NCBI RefSeq assembly: GCF_014529535.1
Contig: NW_023503555.1
Location: 8,603,404 to 8,667,403, forward strand
DNA from: Bradysia coprophila
Taxonomy: Eukaryota; Arthropoda; Insecta; Diptera; Sciaridae
Reading direction: 5' to 3'
Length of the DNA: 64,000 nt
The translations under genes were made by a program, and so were the position numbers. Every line of letters begins with the position of its first letter. Positions within the stretch are counted from its first letter, which is position 1. Under the pieces are notes generated by a model, which worked only from the letters and a program-made list of their open reading frames with translations, did not search any database and had not been told where the DNA came from. Positions 22,117 through 34,982 of this stretch are shown here, one piece after another.

Positions 22117-23160
22117 AGCTGAGTGCGAGAGATACAGTTTTGGTCAAAGTTCATAAGGGGTAACAAATTGACATAATAAACACAAATGAGCTACCATAAC
22201 CCTGTGCCTAAATTGGAAAACCAACTATTTTATTATTTTTCGGTCATTTATACTAGTTTTAACAAGTATTCTGCTTAAAAAACTACCAAAAGTTTTTTTT
22301 GTCAAGAAAATCTCTTAAAAATAGCTCAATTTTAACACAAAAATGGCACCTAACCGCTACGTTTGGAAAAATCAAAAAGAGGTTTCTTCGGGAAAGTAGT
22401 GGCAAAATAAATACTTAACAATAAATAATCCAAAAATATTTAAATTTAAGTTGCAAATTCATAACTACCCCTGAAGAAAAATTGAAAAATGTGTGGAAAA
22501 TCGGAAAATTTTGGAAAATTATAATTCATTTAAGTTTCCTTTACACTGAAAACTTTAAATAGTGGTGGAGGGATTAAGGGTGGGTTTCTTAAGAGCTAGT
22601 AATCGTTTTTAAAATCTACATATCTATATTAATCACTGGTCCAAAGCACACCATTCTACTATAGTTTGCCCTATTTTTTTGCTAATTGTGACTATTTAGT
22701 TTATACTTAATATACCGTTATATCACTGTTTTCGTTGATTTTCATTTAGAACAATGTTTAGTGAACGTCTGAGAATTTTGTCAATTTTACAAAGCGATTA
22801 TAAACACTTTACGGCACAGAACATTGTAAAACTGTTTGTATACATATACATCACATCGCCATTTTGCATCTACATGTAAACGTTTGTTCCAAGGCCATTT
22901 GAATTGTCAAATGTCATTCATTTAGATTAGAGACATAACTTCAGGTTTGTTCCATGTAACTGCAAAGCGCGTTCGGGCAGCGTTCGGAAAAATCAGACTA
23001 ATTTTCAAAAGCAAAATGAATAATTCACGCCAGTGTGGTCGAAATTCAAAATGGAAATTGCGAAGGTCTTTCTAACATAGCGTCATTTTCATACAATGAA
23101 GCGTTGAAATGTATTTTTCTGTTCACTTTTTCATCGAATCGTTCACTTAAAATTCAAATT
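22117..23160. other. Intergenic, nothing seen
   Basis: AT-rich single-copy-looking sequence without open frames of note, inverted repeats or tandem arrays. Confidence 0.5.
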
Positions 23161-23650
23161 TTAGGCTCACTTACGGCGTGAATAGTCTGAAACGCAAAGT
23201 TTTCGACACTTGTGTCCTTCCAGTGCTCACTTATGGAGCGGAAACCTTAACTTTAACGAAAGCATCCAAAGATAAATTGAGAGTGACACAAAGAGCCATG
23301 GAACGGAGTATGCTTGGAATAACAATCAGAGACAGAATGACGAATCAATGGATTCGACAACAAACCAGGGTCGTTGATGTCATGGAAAGAATAGCATCTC
23401 TGAAATGGAGCTGGGCGGGACATATTGCAAGAAGGACAAACGAACGTTGAACCAAAAAGATCATGAACTGGCGACCATATAAAAGACGAGCTATAGGTAG
23501 ACCACCAGAGAGATGGACAAACGGAATTAAGAATATAGCAGGTACAAACTGGCAGCAAATGGCAATGGATCGTTCGAAATGGAAAGAAATTGGAGAGGCC
23601 TACATCCAGCAGTGGATAGAAACAGGCTGAAAAAGAAGAAGAAGAACTGC
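23161..23650 (+). mobile_element. 5'-truncated LINE, C-terminal end of pol ORF
   Basis: Translation from about 23163 gives the tail of a non-LTR retrotransposon endonuclease/reverse transcriptase: KRKVFDTCVLPVLTYGAETL, then LRVTQRAMERSMLGI, RDRMTNQWIRQQTRVVDV, LKWSWAGHIARR and, after an in-frame TGA replacing the usual Trp of RWTKK, MNWRPYKRRAIGRPPERW and WKEIGEAYIQQWIETG. The 5' part is missing, as is typical for LINE insertions. Clade not resolved (RTE-like or Jockey-like). Non-functional. Confidence 0.85.
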
Positions 23651-24315
23651 AAACCCGGACAAATGTAAACATTAACAACATGGACGCTTCGGGTAAAACG
23701 ATAAATTAGAATTGACTTCTGTTCACAAAATATACGCCGTACAGACATAACCTCATCAATGTTTGCATGAGTACGGATGAAATTTGATAGGAATTTTATT
23801 ATGTTTTGGGTGTGAGTTAAAACACAAAACTCATGCAAATGTACTCACATACACGTATACTAAAATTCGTAGGCTTGTTTACGTCTGACATATGAGTGTT
23901 AATGCTAGGTGCTGTGCTATGATGCATATTGTAAGTGTTTCACTGGTTACTTAAAAAATGATTTGATTTGAGTGTGTTCGGAGCTTTCAGTTTCTTTGGT
24001 AGGTTTTATAATTTTGCCGCTCTTTTTACCGCCGGTGGACGTGGCGGTTCACTATTCACTCCTGACGACACAACAGTTATTTTGACATTGACATATTAGA
24101 CAACCTTGGGAACGATCTTACGTGCTAAACATTCTTTAGTACGTTTTAATCACAAAAAAAAAATTCATTTCGGATTCATTTTGCCTGTGAGTCATCAACA
24201 CTGCAGATATAATTTGAATTTGTTGCTTATCACATCGTTCCGAATCAGTAAACAAATCGTAAACGTTGTAAGATTACATTCAAACCGTCGATATCTCAAA
24301 CATTCCATCGAAACA

Positions 24316-27300
24316 ATGTCTGAACTGTTGGTTGTCCCACTGAAAAAACCTGCAGAGGTAAACATTGCACCGCTAGGGAATTTGATACAAAGTGCGTACC
24401 AATCGAATTCGCCTGAAACTGCGGTTAGTTATTCCGAAGCTGTTAGTGAATTCGGTAAACTAAGGAACATTGCGATATGGAAGTTTTTCGAGAAGCACGA
24501 ATCGTCGTTGGAAATTGTTTATGGGTGAGTAGGGCACTAGGTTAAAGTATCAGGGACCACAGAACTCAGAAATGTCTCGAATATGAGATTTGTATCTTGT
24601 GGAAGTGCTTTGCGGGTTACTTCTCTGATGTCTGGGAAAGGTGAAGGATCTGTGAAATGATAATAACATCTTACAATGCTTTGCATTTAATAGTGCTGTT
24701 CAAAGACACCACATCTCATCAGGCCATGGCCAAGTCGGAATAGTTCTATAAATACGGACCTTTGAAGAGATTGTCATTGTCCTTTCACTTCTTGTATCGT
24801 GTAGGACTATTCTGATCATTGTTCATAGCTCCATTCAACTTCTAAAAATCTGAGAATTCATTCGACTTTTCTTCCAGATATTATGACCAATTATGTGCCT
24901 TGGAAACAAAAATTCCGGTGAATGAGTTGCAGATTCCGTTCAAATGGAAAGATGCATTCGACAAAGGTTCACTTTTCGGTGGAAGAATGAGTCTGAGTGA
25001 GCAAATGAATCAAAATTTATTTTAAACCAATCGTATCCAATGATCTAACGGTTATGTCGCGATACGCTTGATGTTTTAAATAGGCTTCAGTGTTAACTGC
25101 AAACGTTTTTGTAACTGAACGAAATTCATAATTTTTGTCTCGACCATTTCAGCGTTAACATCATTGGCCTATGAAAAAGTTTGCATTTTATTTAACATTG
25201 CTGCCCTTCAGGTATGTGTGTCGCGTATAAATCAATGGATTGACACAGTCTTAAAATTGTATTTCTAATCTTAGAGCGCCATAGCAGCTTCACAGAGCAT
25301 TGAGAATGACGACAGTCTTAAACTAGCTTCCAAGCTCTTTCAACAGAGTGCTGGAATATTCAATCACTTGAAGAGTCTGACTCCGGCAGCAATTCCACAA
25401 GAGCCGACTCCTGATTTGAATCCGGAAACTTTGCAAACTTTGTCAAATTTGATGATTGCGCAGGCTCAGGAAATTTTTGTCATTAAAGCGATACGAGGTA
25501 ATGAGCCAATCAAAGTCATGATGACCTCGATAGTTCTTAAAGTCTTCCTTTTTCTCAGACAATATGAAAGACGCTATCGTCGCCAAGCTAGCTTGTCAAT
25601 GTGAGGAACTGTACGCTGAAACACTACGTGGCTTGCAAAAGGATTCAGTGAAATCGATCTGGGATAAAGAATGGATACCGACCGTAAGTGTACTGAGACT
25701 GTTTCGGACGAGTATGTGAATTATAAAATTCCGTTTTGAACAGATTGCTGGAAAACAGGCTGGATTCCATGCCCTAACACAACTCTATCAGAGTTTGGTT
25801 AATCGTAGTAACAAAGCGGTTGGCGAAGAGATTGCCCGTTTAACACATGCTGTCGAACTGTTCAAATCCGCCCAATCTCGTTCCGGCAAATCGAATTTGT
25901 TCGAAGATTATGCTGGACGGGCGCAACGCAATCTGGCTGAATCAAAAAAGGACAACCACTTCATTTACAACGAAACCATTCCAGATATAAAAAATTTGGT
26001 TGCTCCTGGTAAGGCGCTCTTGGCAAAGCCTACAGCTCTACAGGCAACATTCAATCAGAGTCCAAAAGATCTGTTCGAGAATCTCGTTCCGGTTGCTCTA
26101 CATCAAGCGTTGAGTGCATGCGAAACGCGAAAGAACGAGTGCGTGAACACGGAAATCATGAAACTTCGAGAGTCGACCCAGCTATTGAATAGCATATTGG
26201 CAAGTTTGAATTTACCGGCTGCGATCGAGACGAATGAAGGCTGCTCTGTGCCGCCATCGCTGTTAGAGAAAAGTGAAGAGGTTCGCAGTAAGGGTGGTAT
26301 CGATCACATTAGGAATCTCATTGCCGAACTGCCCGATCTTCTCAACCGAAACCGTGAAATCCTCGATGTCACCGATCGTATGCTCGATGAGGAAGCGGAG
26401 TCTGACAAAGAATTACGTGAAAAATTCAAACAACTCACTCGAACACCGTCGGATAAATTGACCATTAACTTCCGGTCCAATGCCGCGAAATATCGGGAGA
26501 TAATCAACAACGCCGTCCAAGCTGACAAGATTGTCCGCGAAAAATTCGACAAGTGTGCAAACGGCATGGAATTACTGTCGAAAAGTATGGCCGATCTGGA
26601 GAACGCCGTTCCAAGCAGCAATACAGCAGATGTACCGAATTGTTCCACCAGAGATGTATTGAAGCAGCTAATGGAATCCGTCGCTACAATGAAAGCCGAA
26701 CGTGATGTTATCGAATCTGAACTGAAATCAGCCACAGTGAATATGCGAAATGAGTTCCTGGAAGCGCTGAGTCAGGACGGAGCCATTAATGAGCCAGCTC
26801 TGTCAGTGTCTGGAATCGGAAAAGTGCTTGGACCGTTGCAGGGTCAGGTTAAGGAGAGCCTTGAACGCCAGGAGATATTGGTTGGTGAGATACAGACAGC
26901 ACATAAGAATTTCGTGGATGAGACGGGTTCTGGAACCGGTTCACGAGACGCATTTTACACGGAACTGTCTCTGGCGTACGCCAGTTTTATCGAACTGGAT
27001 AACAATTTGAAGGAAGGAACGAAATTCTACAATGATCTGACTCAGGTAAATTTTTCGATTTACTGCCACACTTTACTCTTCAACTGGGCAACCATTTTTC
27101 CTTCAGCTACTCGTCGCCCTTCAAAACAAAATCACCGATTACTGCTTTGCTCGGCAAACCGAAAAGAAGGAATTCCTAAAAGATCTGTCATCCGAACTCA
27201 GCAATCATACACCGGCAGCGCCACCAACAGCTCCAGAAAATTTCACGTCTACCAATCGTAATAGTTGCAATCGCATTCCTTCTTCTTCCAATTTATCGTT

Positions 27301-27910
27301 TCTCTCTCTCTCTTTCATTCGTCAATGTAGCAACTCCACCTACAGCTCCCTCATCTGCTCCGTCTCCATACCCTCAGCAAATCCAAGGAATGCCGATACC
27401 GTACGGAGCGTCTCCAGCATACCCAATGTATGTACCGCCACCAATGCCTCAAGGTTTCAATCCGTACGCAACATTACCTTATCCGGCGAGTAAGTATAGT
27501 GCTTCAGACGCTTTTCAGACTATTTTTTCTTTGTTGCCGACAAAAATTACACGGCAAAATGAATGTTAAAACCAACGTAGTAATAGATTTTGCAATAGTA
27601 CTTGATAAAGTACTTAGAACAGAGGAAGCAGCAGAGTCAGTTACTATTTATGGCATATAGTTATCAAAAAACAAAAATCTGAAAGACCTATGCCAGTCAT
27701 TAGTATTACTGAGATAGATTAACTATCTGAAGCCAATACCCTGTCTCTCCAACATTCAACGACTTTTCCTCTTACATTGCAGATGCGTACAATTATCAAA
27801 ACTTTCCGCAAGGACCACAACAGTACGGCACATACCCTGGAAACTATGCTCAACAGCAGCCACAACAACCACCCCCAGGTTATCCTAATTATAAACCGCC
27901 CGGATGGTAA
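24316..27910 (+). CDS. ALiX: ALiX (PDCD6IP), ESCRT-associated BRO1-domain adaptor
   Basis: Nine exons (24316-24524, 24878-24996, 25153-25211, 25275-25497, 25559-25683, 25744-27045, 27107-27257, 27331-27489, 27783-27910) join in phase to 824 residues, close to the family length. The start is the first ATG of the frame ([12 protein letters not shown]). Domains: BRO1 (about 1-370, with NIAALQSAIA and the helical bundle that binds CHMP4/Snf7), V-shaped coiled region (about 370-710), and a Pro/Tyr/Gln-rich tail. Two PTAP motifs (about 719-722 and 733-736) should bind the UEV domain of TSG101, and PYP/YP repeats resemble the ALG-2 and CEP55-region sequences. Known role: links ESCRT-I and ESCRT-III in multivesicular bodies and cytokinesis. 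Intact; housekeeping gene. Confidence 0.95.
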
Positions 27911-28189
27911 TTGGCCGGATTGATTTTAAAAGCGTTTGATCAAAGTTAAAAAGTTTCGGTTGCCGAAACAATTCTCTTGTTTTACGGTAAACAATTTAAC
28001 TGCATTTATTAAAGAAAATCTATGGATTGCTTTGGTATTTTATTAAAATCTTTAAAATGAAGATGAGTTTTATAATATTGCTGTAAGAGATGTTGATTAC
28101 ATCTATGGCCTACGATACCGGGGTCTCAAAAAATTGTCGAACTCTGATTTTCGAAATTCAGGATGGAATCGATGGAATGACTTGTCGAT

Positions 28190-28600
28190 TATTGAAAGAA
28201 TTCGCCATTTTACTCTTGTTTTAAGAGCAATGGACCATTTGCAAACTTGTAGCCTACGTTTAGGCGGAAAAATATTCACTATTTGATGATTTATCTGAAC
28301 TTTTTGTTTGAAAAATTGAGACCATTAAAGCATGCAAAAAAGTTTTACTTTTAATGAAAAAGTAACACCATTAAAGCACCAATTTTTCAAAGGTTTCTCT
28401 AAGTGGGTAAAGTTATGACTCACAAACCAATTTTTCCTTTTAAAATTAATACATTTTTGCATACTTTAACGGTTTTACTTAAAAAAAAAAATATTTTGGT
28501 TCAGAGAAATCATCAAAAAAGGAATATTTTTGCGCAGAAATGTAGGCTAGAAATTTGCCAAGGGGTGAGCGCTCTTAAATATTTCAACCGTTTTGATACA
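28190..28600. repeat. Long-armed foldback element (family G)
   Basis: The left arm (about 28215-28360, with GTAGCCTACGTTTAGGCG and TTTGATGATTTATCTGAAC) is mirrored by a right arm (about 28430-28585, with GAGAAATCATCAAAAAAGGA and GCAGAAATGTAGGCTAG). Arms are about 140 bases and roughly 75-80 percent alike. A single related arm lies near 6290-6440. Confidence 0.65.
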
Positions 28601-28904
28601 TCATTTTTGCTTCGTTAACTCAATACCTTGTGTATTGGCTGACAAGAAATCATTATCTTCCTTTCACAAAATAAAATGTAAGAAAGTGTTTCGTTTACTA
28701 ATAGACGACTTTTCAACTCTGGTAGATTAAAACATTTTTGGCGATGCTTCACGATGCACTCGTCTAAATAGGGCTTCAACCCACTTAAAACAGACCAACA
28801 GTTTCCACCGAAGGTATGGTGTTCTGTTCTTCGTGTTCATACGCGGTACGTTCTACCGACTGTCTATCAGTTCAGTTTATCTGAACATTTTTAAAACTCA
28901 GAAA

Positions 28905-29310
28905 AACAGTAGGTTACAGTGGATGGTTACAGTGCGAAAGTAATTCATTACATGACGTAATAATTTTGCGATAAAAGCAAACTTACAAGTGAATTTTTGA
29001 GCAACAAGTTTTCTGTAACTGCCTTTTCGACCAATATACAGAAGTGCCGAAGGCGAGGTATACAACTATACTTCTAGAAAAACAGTTATCGAAGCAAGTT
29101 GCTCAAAAACACACGAGTGAGTTTGCTAGTATCACAAAGTTGTTTCCACAGTAATGAAGTACGTAACAACATCCGATGTATTCCCATGTGAAAGTTGCCA
29201 CATAGGATAATTTAAAAAAATTAACTGAAAGTACTAGTACTACACATGTAATGGATAGTTTTCCCAAGGAGCAAATTGCTATGTAATAGTCAAATTGCGC
29301 AGGGAGCAGG
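28905..29310. repeat. Dispersed repeat family A, inverted pair
   Basis: The left arm reads as the reverse complement of family A (AGTAATTCATTACATGACGT.., TTGAGCAACAAGTTTTCTG). The right arm reads forward (GAAGCAAGTTGCTCAAAAAC, GTATCACAAAGTTGTTTCC). Arm similarity is imperfect. This copy shows the two-armed structure that the single-arm copies have lost. Confidence 0.6.
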
Positions 29311-30590
29311 TATAGTAAAATTTACGAAAGTCATGGGTACTTCGGATTCCAATAGACTGAAGCAAAATAAGGCACAGATAGGTATATAGCTACAAGTAAT
29401 TTTAGATTGAATTGAATGAATTGAAATGGCACTAGATGTGTAGATTGTCACATTTTTCGCAATAAAGGCAACGGAATGTCCTACTTTTCGTCACTTGTTG
29501 CGAAAAATAAATTTCAACGCACTCTGTTTATGAGAACATCATTCGTTTAGACAACACTCTCTCTAGCAAACAAACTCTTAGCTCTCTGTGTCAAATTCAC
29601 ACCTTATTGCTTGGCATTCTACAAATAGATTAACTTTGAAGATAGTAGCGTAGGCTTTCATCATATAATTATATTTTCGTAAAATGTGCATACGTATCGG
29701 CTAGGGTGTGTCGATTTCATTTTTTTAGTCATTCCTGGTTCCGCCCTACCGCGATTCACCCTCGCACTAGCAATAATAATCAGCAATTTTTTTTTTATAT
29801 AAGTCAATATAAGCTTGCACCGTCACTTTTTCAAAAATTTTCGAGCTACACGAGATACTTGGATTATGGGTCCGAACCAAAAAAAAATCTACAGATGCTT
29901 TTGCAGAGTTTTCACTCTGTACGGCATCTAGAGGGTCTACTTGAACATACAAAAATTAAAAAAAGTTAAAAAAATGTTTTACCGTCATTTTGGTGTAGCA
30001 CCAAGTTTCACCGAGGTGGAATTTTCAAGAATTTTGTATGTGAAAAATCATCTCTTGTGGGTAAATTTTATTCAAGCTATTGTTGTGATAGCTCATTTTG
30101 TAGGGTTTTATAGCGAATCTAGCAAGCGTACACTTTCGATAGGTAAATCTAAAAATTTATTGGTTTCGCTGTTGGAAACACAAACACAAACACAATTTTC
30201 ATGGGTAAAATTTTAAGATTTCTAAATGCTGTGGTCGTTGATGACCAACATTAAATACTTAGTATGAAAATAGTTATTTTCGCAATTCCGGTCCATAATC
30301 ATCACCTTTCCATGCATCCATTTAATGTCGTTTTGAAGGTATTTATTTCACTGTATTCCTGGACACAGTGCGATATCGCACGCTAAAGAGTCTATTACCT
30401 TCAACGAAGGCAAATAGTTATTTATGTACCAAGGTAGGTATGAAATGAATTTATGTATACACAAGAAGGATAAATAAAATCAAAAATTTATGAAATCACT
30501 GGAAAATGGCATTGTCTGTTCAAAAGACAGGAAAAGATTCGAGAGCCATCGAAATTATGAGGCAGATTGTATTTCGGTGGACTTTCTTGA

Positions 30591-31632
30591 TTAAGAACTA
30601 TTTCTTAGACAGGAACAGCTTAAAATGCAACCGCTACATAATCCAATGCCTGCCAAACAAACCAATATCGCATGAACAATGTCCACATAAATGTTCATGG
30701 CCCCGAATACATATTCCTTCGGAGTAAGTACGTAATGAGTGGTGCCGTGAACCATCATCTGCGCATTGACGACCAGGTATGTACAGAACATGGTCGATAA
30801 TCCAGCAGCAATGCCAGCTTTGTCGGCACTCAGAAACGATAAGGAGATGCCGGAGCAAAGAATATTTAGTGTCCAAACGTACAGTACTGATCTGAAGTTT
30901 CCCAGATGATAACGACTTTGGAACTCGAACAGTGCCGTGGCCAAGCACACTACGCTTGTGCTTCCGACTGATGCGAGAAGAACCAGCGATAAAACTCTAA
31001 CGGAAGGAGAAGATGTTACGTTCTACACGGGAATTGGCAATAAAACTCGCAATTACTCACTTAAAAGTAGCTGCGCAAGCCAAAGTTATGCCTTGGAAGA
31101 TGGTGAAAATAACCATCGTAATACAGTTAGCCGGTGGGATTCTACGGACTCGTTCCCAAAATGAAATTATTGCCAGAACTGCGATCGACACGATCCATAT
31201 AATGTAAAATTGTGTTGAGTCCCTTTTATTCCACTTGTCCAGCTGCTCAAATGGCACAAAAATTACGATCGCAATAATTCCCCCGATCAGAAGAAATTGG
31301 GCAGCTATGACAAGGAACAGATTGCTGGAATTTACACGTACAGTATGAGTCAATGGTGCAGCGAGCGTTAGAAGAAAACTCACTCACCGAATGAAAATTC
31401 GTCGAACATCTCTTGGTGTGTCGTTGCAGAAATGGTTTGCATAAACAAATTCAATTGGTACGGAAAGTTGTGGATGTATTACAGTTGTATTGTTAACTAT
31501 GACGGTTGGAGGAAGTTGCTGCTGTTGATGCAGCAGCTGCTGCTCCAATGGTGTGCTGACAAATGCGTATTGAGGCGGTGGCGATTGAGGCGACAGAAGC
31601 TCTTCCTGGTCGTTGTGGCTGTTGCTCTGCAT
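30591..31632 (-). CDS. TMBIM/Lifeguard-family multi-pass membrane protein
   Basis: Exons 31632-31388, 31324-31061 and 30996-30591 join in phase 2 to 304 residues. The N-terminal 80 residues are cytosolic-type, Pro/Gln-rich (SPQSPPPQY, LLHQQQQLPP). The rest has about seven membrane segments; FWERVRRIPPAN, LSFLSADKAGI and TPKEYVFGAMNIYVDIVHAI match the BAX-inhibitor-1/TMBIM fold. Family knowledge: these are calcium-leak channels of ER, Golgi and plasma membrane with anti-apoptotic roles, gated by a di-aspartyl pair. The second Asp (NIYVD) is present, but the first, normally in Y-D-T-Q, is Asn here (YLVVNAQMM). The C-terminus ends in a short Cys-rich tail. It is a divergent paralogue, so no specific symbol is given. 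Confidence 0.85.
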
Positions 31633-32110
31633 TGTTTACAGTGTGGGCTTTAAGAGCATTCAATCATTTCAATTTCAACTCACATCGTCGAAAGTTTACG
31701 AGTAAAGAAGGGATTTCATTCTAAACTTACGTTGTATTGTTGTATGAAGTGTGGAATAGCAATTTATTACAACAATTCAAACACTCTAACGCACAATTAA
31801 CAAATTTGCAGTCGAAGACCTACTTAACCTTTTTAAATTCACGAATAATTTAACCTTTTTCGAAAGTCCGGAGGACGGTGCTTCTTTTAGGTTGTGAAAT
31901 GCTTCATGAAACTATTCAAACTGAAACACCACTCGTGAAGCGTGATAAATATTTTTTTTTCGCCTTGTAAGCAAATAAATTGAAAGGGTTTCTTTACGCG
32001 AAAGAAAACACAGTCTGCGATTGTTTATGATTTTGTGTATCCAAAACATAAAATAGTTATTTATATACCAAGGTAGGTATGAAGGCATTTTTTCGCACTA
32101 AATGTCGATT

Positions 32111-32286
32111 GTCGACCCGAGGCGAAGAAGATGTCGACCCGAAGCGAAGAAGATGTCGACCCGAGACGAAGAAGATGTCGACCCGAGGCGAAGAAGATGT
32201 CGACCCGAAGCGAAGAAGATGTTGACCCGGGGCGAAGAAGACGTCGACCCGAGGCGAAGAAGATGTCGACCCGAGGTGAAGTATAC
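32111..32286. repeat. 22-bp tandem array, 8 copies
   Basis: Eight units beginning GTCGACCCGAGGCGAA and ending GAAGAT, 22 bases long, with few substitutions. Because 22 is not a multiple of 3, all three frames of both strands stay open and create false repetitive peptides. The unit core GACCCGAGGCGAAG is close to GATCCGAGGCGAAG of dispersed family D, so the array probably grew from such a copy. Confidence 0.9.
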
Positions 32287-32349
32287 AGTACAGTATACAA
32301 CACAACACGTTATTGCTGAACAAAAATTTGATTTGTGATCAAGTAGGCA

Positions 32350-32780
32350 GAATTGACTGTTTAACCTGTCACATACGGATCTTCATCTGTTATCGATAAC
32401 GACGCCAAAAACAATGACAAACTCTGGGTAATGTGGTTATTTATATAGTAAAATGCATGATAAAAAAATCGAAGTACAAGATTTGAAATCAGCAGATAAA
32501 AATACTTTGATCGGTAGGAGAATGGAGTTTAGAAACTAAGTGTAAAATCTAATACAGTTTAGTAATTTTCTTCATAAAAGAACTGCTGCCACTGAATTAT
32601 TTTTTCATGAACAAACTTCACTACTGTGACATTTCATGGGAATGAATCAATGTGAAGTTGTTACACAAAAAAATAGTCCAATGAGATTCAACTATAAAAA
32701 AAGTGGCGCCTCTACAGGCCAACCGACTAGGCGAATAGAAGTAGTAGACCCGATAATAATACTGTTCAAATGCTTGTGTT
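32350..32780. repeat. Dispersed repeat family B, copy 2
   Basis: Contains TAACCTGTCACATACGG, ATCTGTTATCGATAACGACG, ACAATGACAAACTCTGG, GTACAAGATTTGAAATCA, ACTTTGATCGGTAG and CCCGATAATAATACTGT, in the same order as the copies at 6690-7090 and 45670-45860. Confidence 0.7.
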
Positions 32781-34982
32781 AACATGTTAATTCACTCACA
32801 CATGTATGCATGTATGAATACATGATTGAAAGATGGATGTAGCGTGCGAAAAAATGTTTCGCTAATCTTGGATGAAATAATCGAGTCTCATATAACATTA
32901 GAAACAGACGCGAAAATGTTCATTTCCGTCATTGAATTGTGAAATATTAGTTGAGTGTAAGACACATAATATATACTCGCATCACAGAATGAATCTAAAC
33001 GAATTCGTGGAATTAAAAAAAGAACTATGTTGTTCAAGAAATTTTAAGCGGCAATCATCGATAAGCAGAAACTACTGTAATTAAAGAGAAAAGAAATAAC
33101 TAAAATAAAATAAAGGCACCGAAGGATACAGCAAATTATCAACGGCTTAAACAGTAATCCATACATTCGGATGGAATTTTTACCCGATATTTTCATATAT
33201 TTAAATTTCTTTATCACATGACTTTGCTGCAAAAAAATTATTATGAAAGATAATTGTTGATACTCATTAGGGTAGGGTGTGCCAATTTAAAAAAAAAATC
33301 AGTTCAGGCTTTAGGACTTACCTGCACCGATGCAGTGAACTATGTAGATAATAATAAAGTAAAACCAACAAAATTTTGGAAGAATTTTCAAAATTTGTTT
33401 GAGCTGTGGCTCCTAAAAAGACCAAAATTTGACTATGTTCTGTGTATTCGGGAAGTAGATAAATTATGTATTTGACAAGAAAAATTATATTTAATCATAT
33501 AAGTAACAAATTTCCAAACAACAAAGCTTCAGGTCAAAGAAAATAGTCAAATTTTTATCATTCTTCCAAAATTTTGTTGGTTCGGCTTACTTATCAAGAT
33601 ACAGTCAGAATAAGCTCAAAATTTTGCCATTGGCGAAAAATTCGGTTTCTAAAAAAATATTTACCGAGCGAAAGGAATATTTTTCAATTTTTTCCAATTT
33701 TTCTACCAAACTTTTTTCACACTCGTTTCTCAAGGTAGAGTACCTAGAAGTGACACTAACAATAGGGTTCATACTTGAGCTAAGGCGCATCGAACAACAT
33801 ATTACTCATCGAGATCGGACGATATTCACTCAACCATGTTCGGGATAAGGCATATCGATCGACATATTGTTCATTCAAATCGGACGATATTTACTCAACT
33901 AAACGTAGTGACAAAACTTCATAAAATTTCTGGATTTTTCATTTTTGCCCTGATCCACCCTCAGTATTATCCGATATTGGTTACCGGCACTCCTATTTTC
34001 TGGCGTTATAGATTATTGACTTTCAGTCAAGGGAACTATTCTACATTTTGACTGGCTACGCTGTAATTTACAGGTTACTTGACACTTTCACCACCTTAAT
34101 AAAAGTAGTTTTGTTTTCTAGAGAGAGTATTGGTTTAGACTAAAAAGGTGAATTTGTCTGGCTCTGGCAACGAATTGTTAAATTCTTGTAAAAACGGCTT
34201 ACTGTAGAAGTGCGAATTCACCTTACCATTATTATAAGCTCAAACGAATTCTCTAAGTCTTCTTCAAGGCGTATGCATTACAAACGTTAAAGGGTTTTCT
34301 TATTGATGTTTTAAATATTAATATTTCATAGGAATCAATTAAATATGTCTATAAGGAATGTATACGAGAGTAAACAATAAATATCATTGAAAGACATTTG
34401 CTCATCGGCATTCCAATCTATCTGAATATACAATAAAGGAAATATAGCATTGAATGCAGGAACATATAATACCTGCCTGGGTGGATCTGTTTCTATCCAA
34501 TGAAATTAAAACGTCATTCCTTTCCTATAGACTAAAGAAGAATCCCTTCTACTTACGAATTCTTTCCCCCAGCTAAATAATCTTATTTAAGGAACTTCTC
34601 TGAGAGGAACAGTAATTTAGTTAAGATGTCTCACGAGACCCGCAACTTGCATTACAAATAAATGAATTTAAACTTGTGTGAACGTTTATAATAAAATTTA
34701 AATAAATTGTTGGAATCTGGCACACAATGCAAAAAGGACACACTTTTGAACTACGTAAAAGATTAACTCACACGCGCAAGTTTAATGCTGCAAATGCTTT
34801 TTAGCCCTGTCATCGACTTAAGAGCGTACAAGGGTTTAGCCAAACCAAATAATAATCAATTTGGACAAATTTGATTCGACCAAATCATTGGATCAATTTT
34901 TGCGATTGAATCAATTTTTATCCGTTTAGTAATGTGTCCGATAATAGTATGCTATTTATGTATGACGATACCACTGACTATT

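Larger units (their letters stand above)
27911..30590. other. Intergenic between ALiX and the TMBIM gene
   Basis: Contains two foldback elements (about 28190-28600 and 28905-29310). The interval 29310-30590 is AT-rich, with short chance frames, a poly-T run near 29790 and a repeat AATAGTTATTTATGTACCAA near 30413 that recurs at 32051. No gene supported. Confidence 0.55.
31633..34982. other. Intergenic, repeats
   Basis: No gene. Holds the 22-bp array (32111-32286), a family B copy (32350-32780), an imperfect inverted repeat around AACAAAATTTTGGAAGAA (33360-33600), and a direct repeat of about 60 bases containing ATCGGACGATATT (33785-33900). The remainder is plain AT-rich DNA. Confidence 0.55.

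Noticed and set aside
26304-26735. 143-codon minus-strand frame inside the large ALiX exon
   Set aside because: Shadow of the sense coding sequence.
32057-32338. Four overlapping repetitive frames encoding Arg/Glu/Ser/Val repeats on both strands
   Set aside because: They are a by-product of a 22-bp tandem array that lacks stops in all frames.
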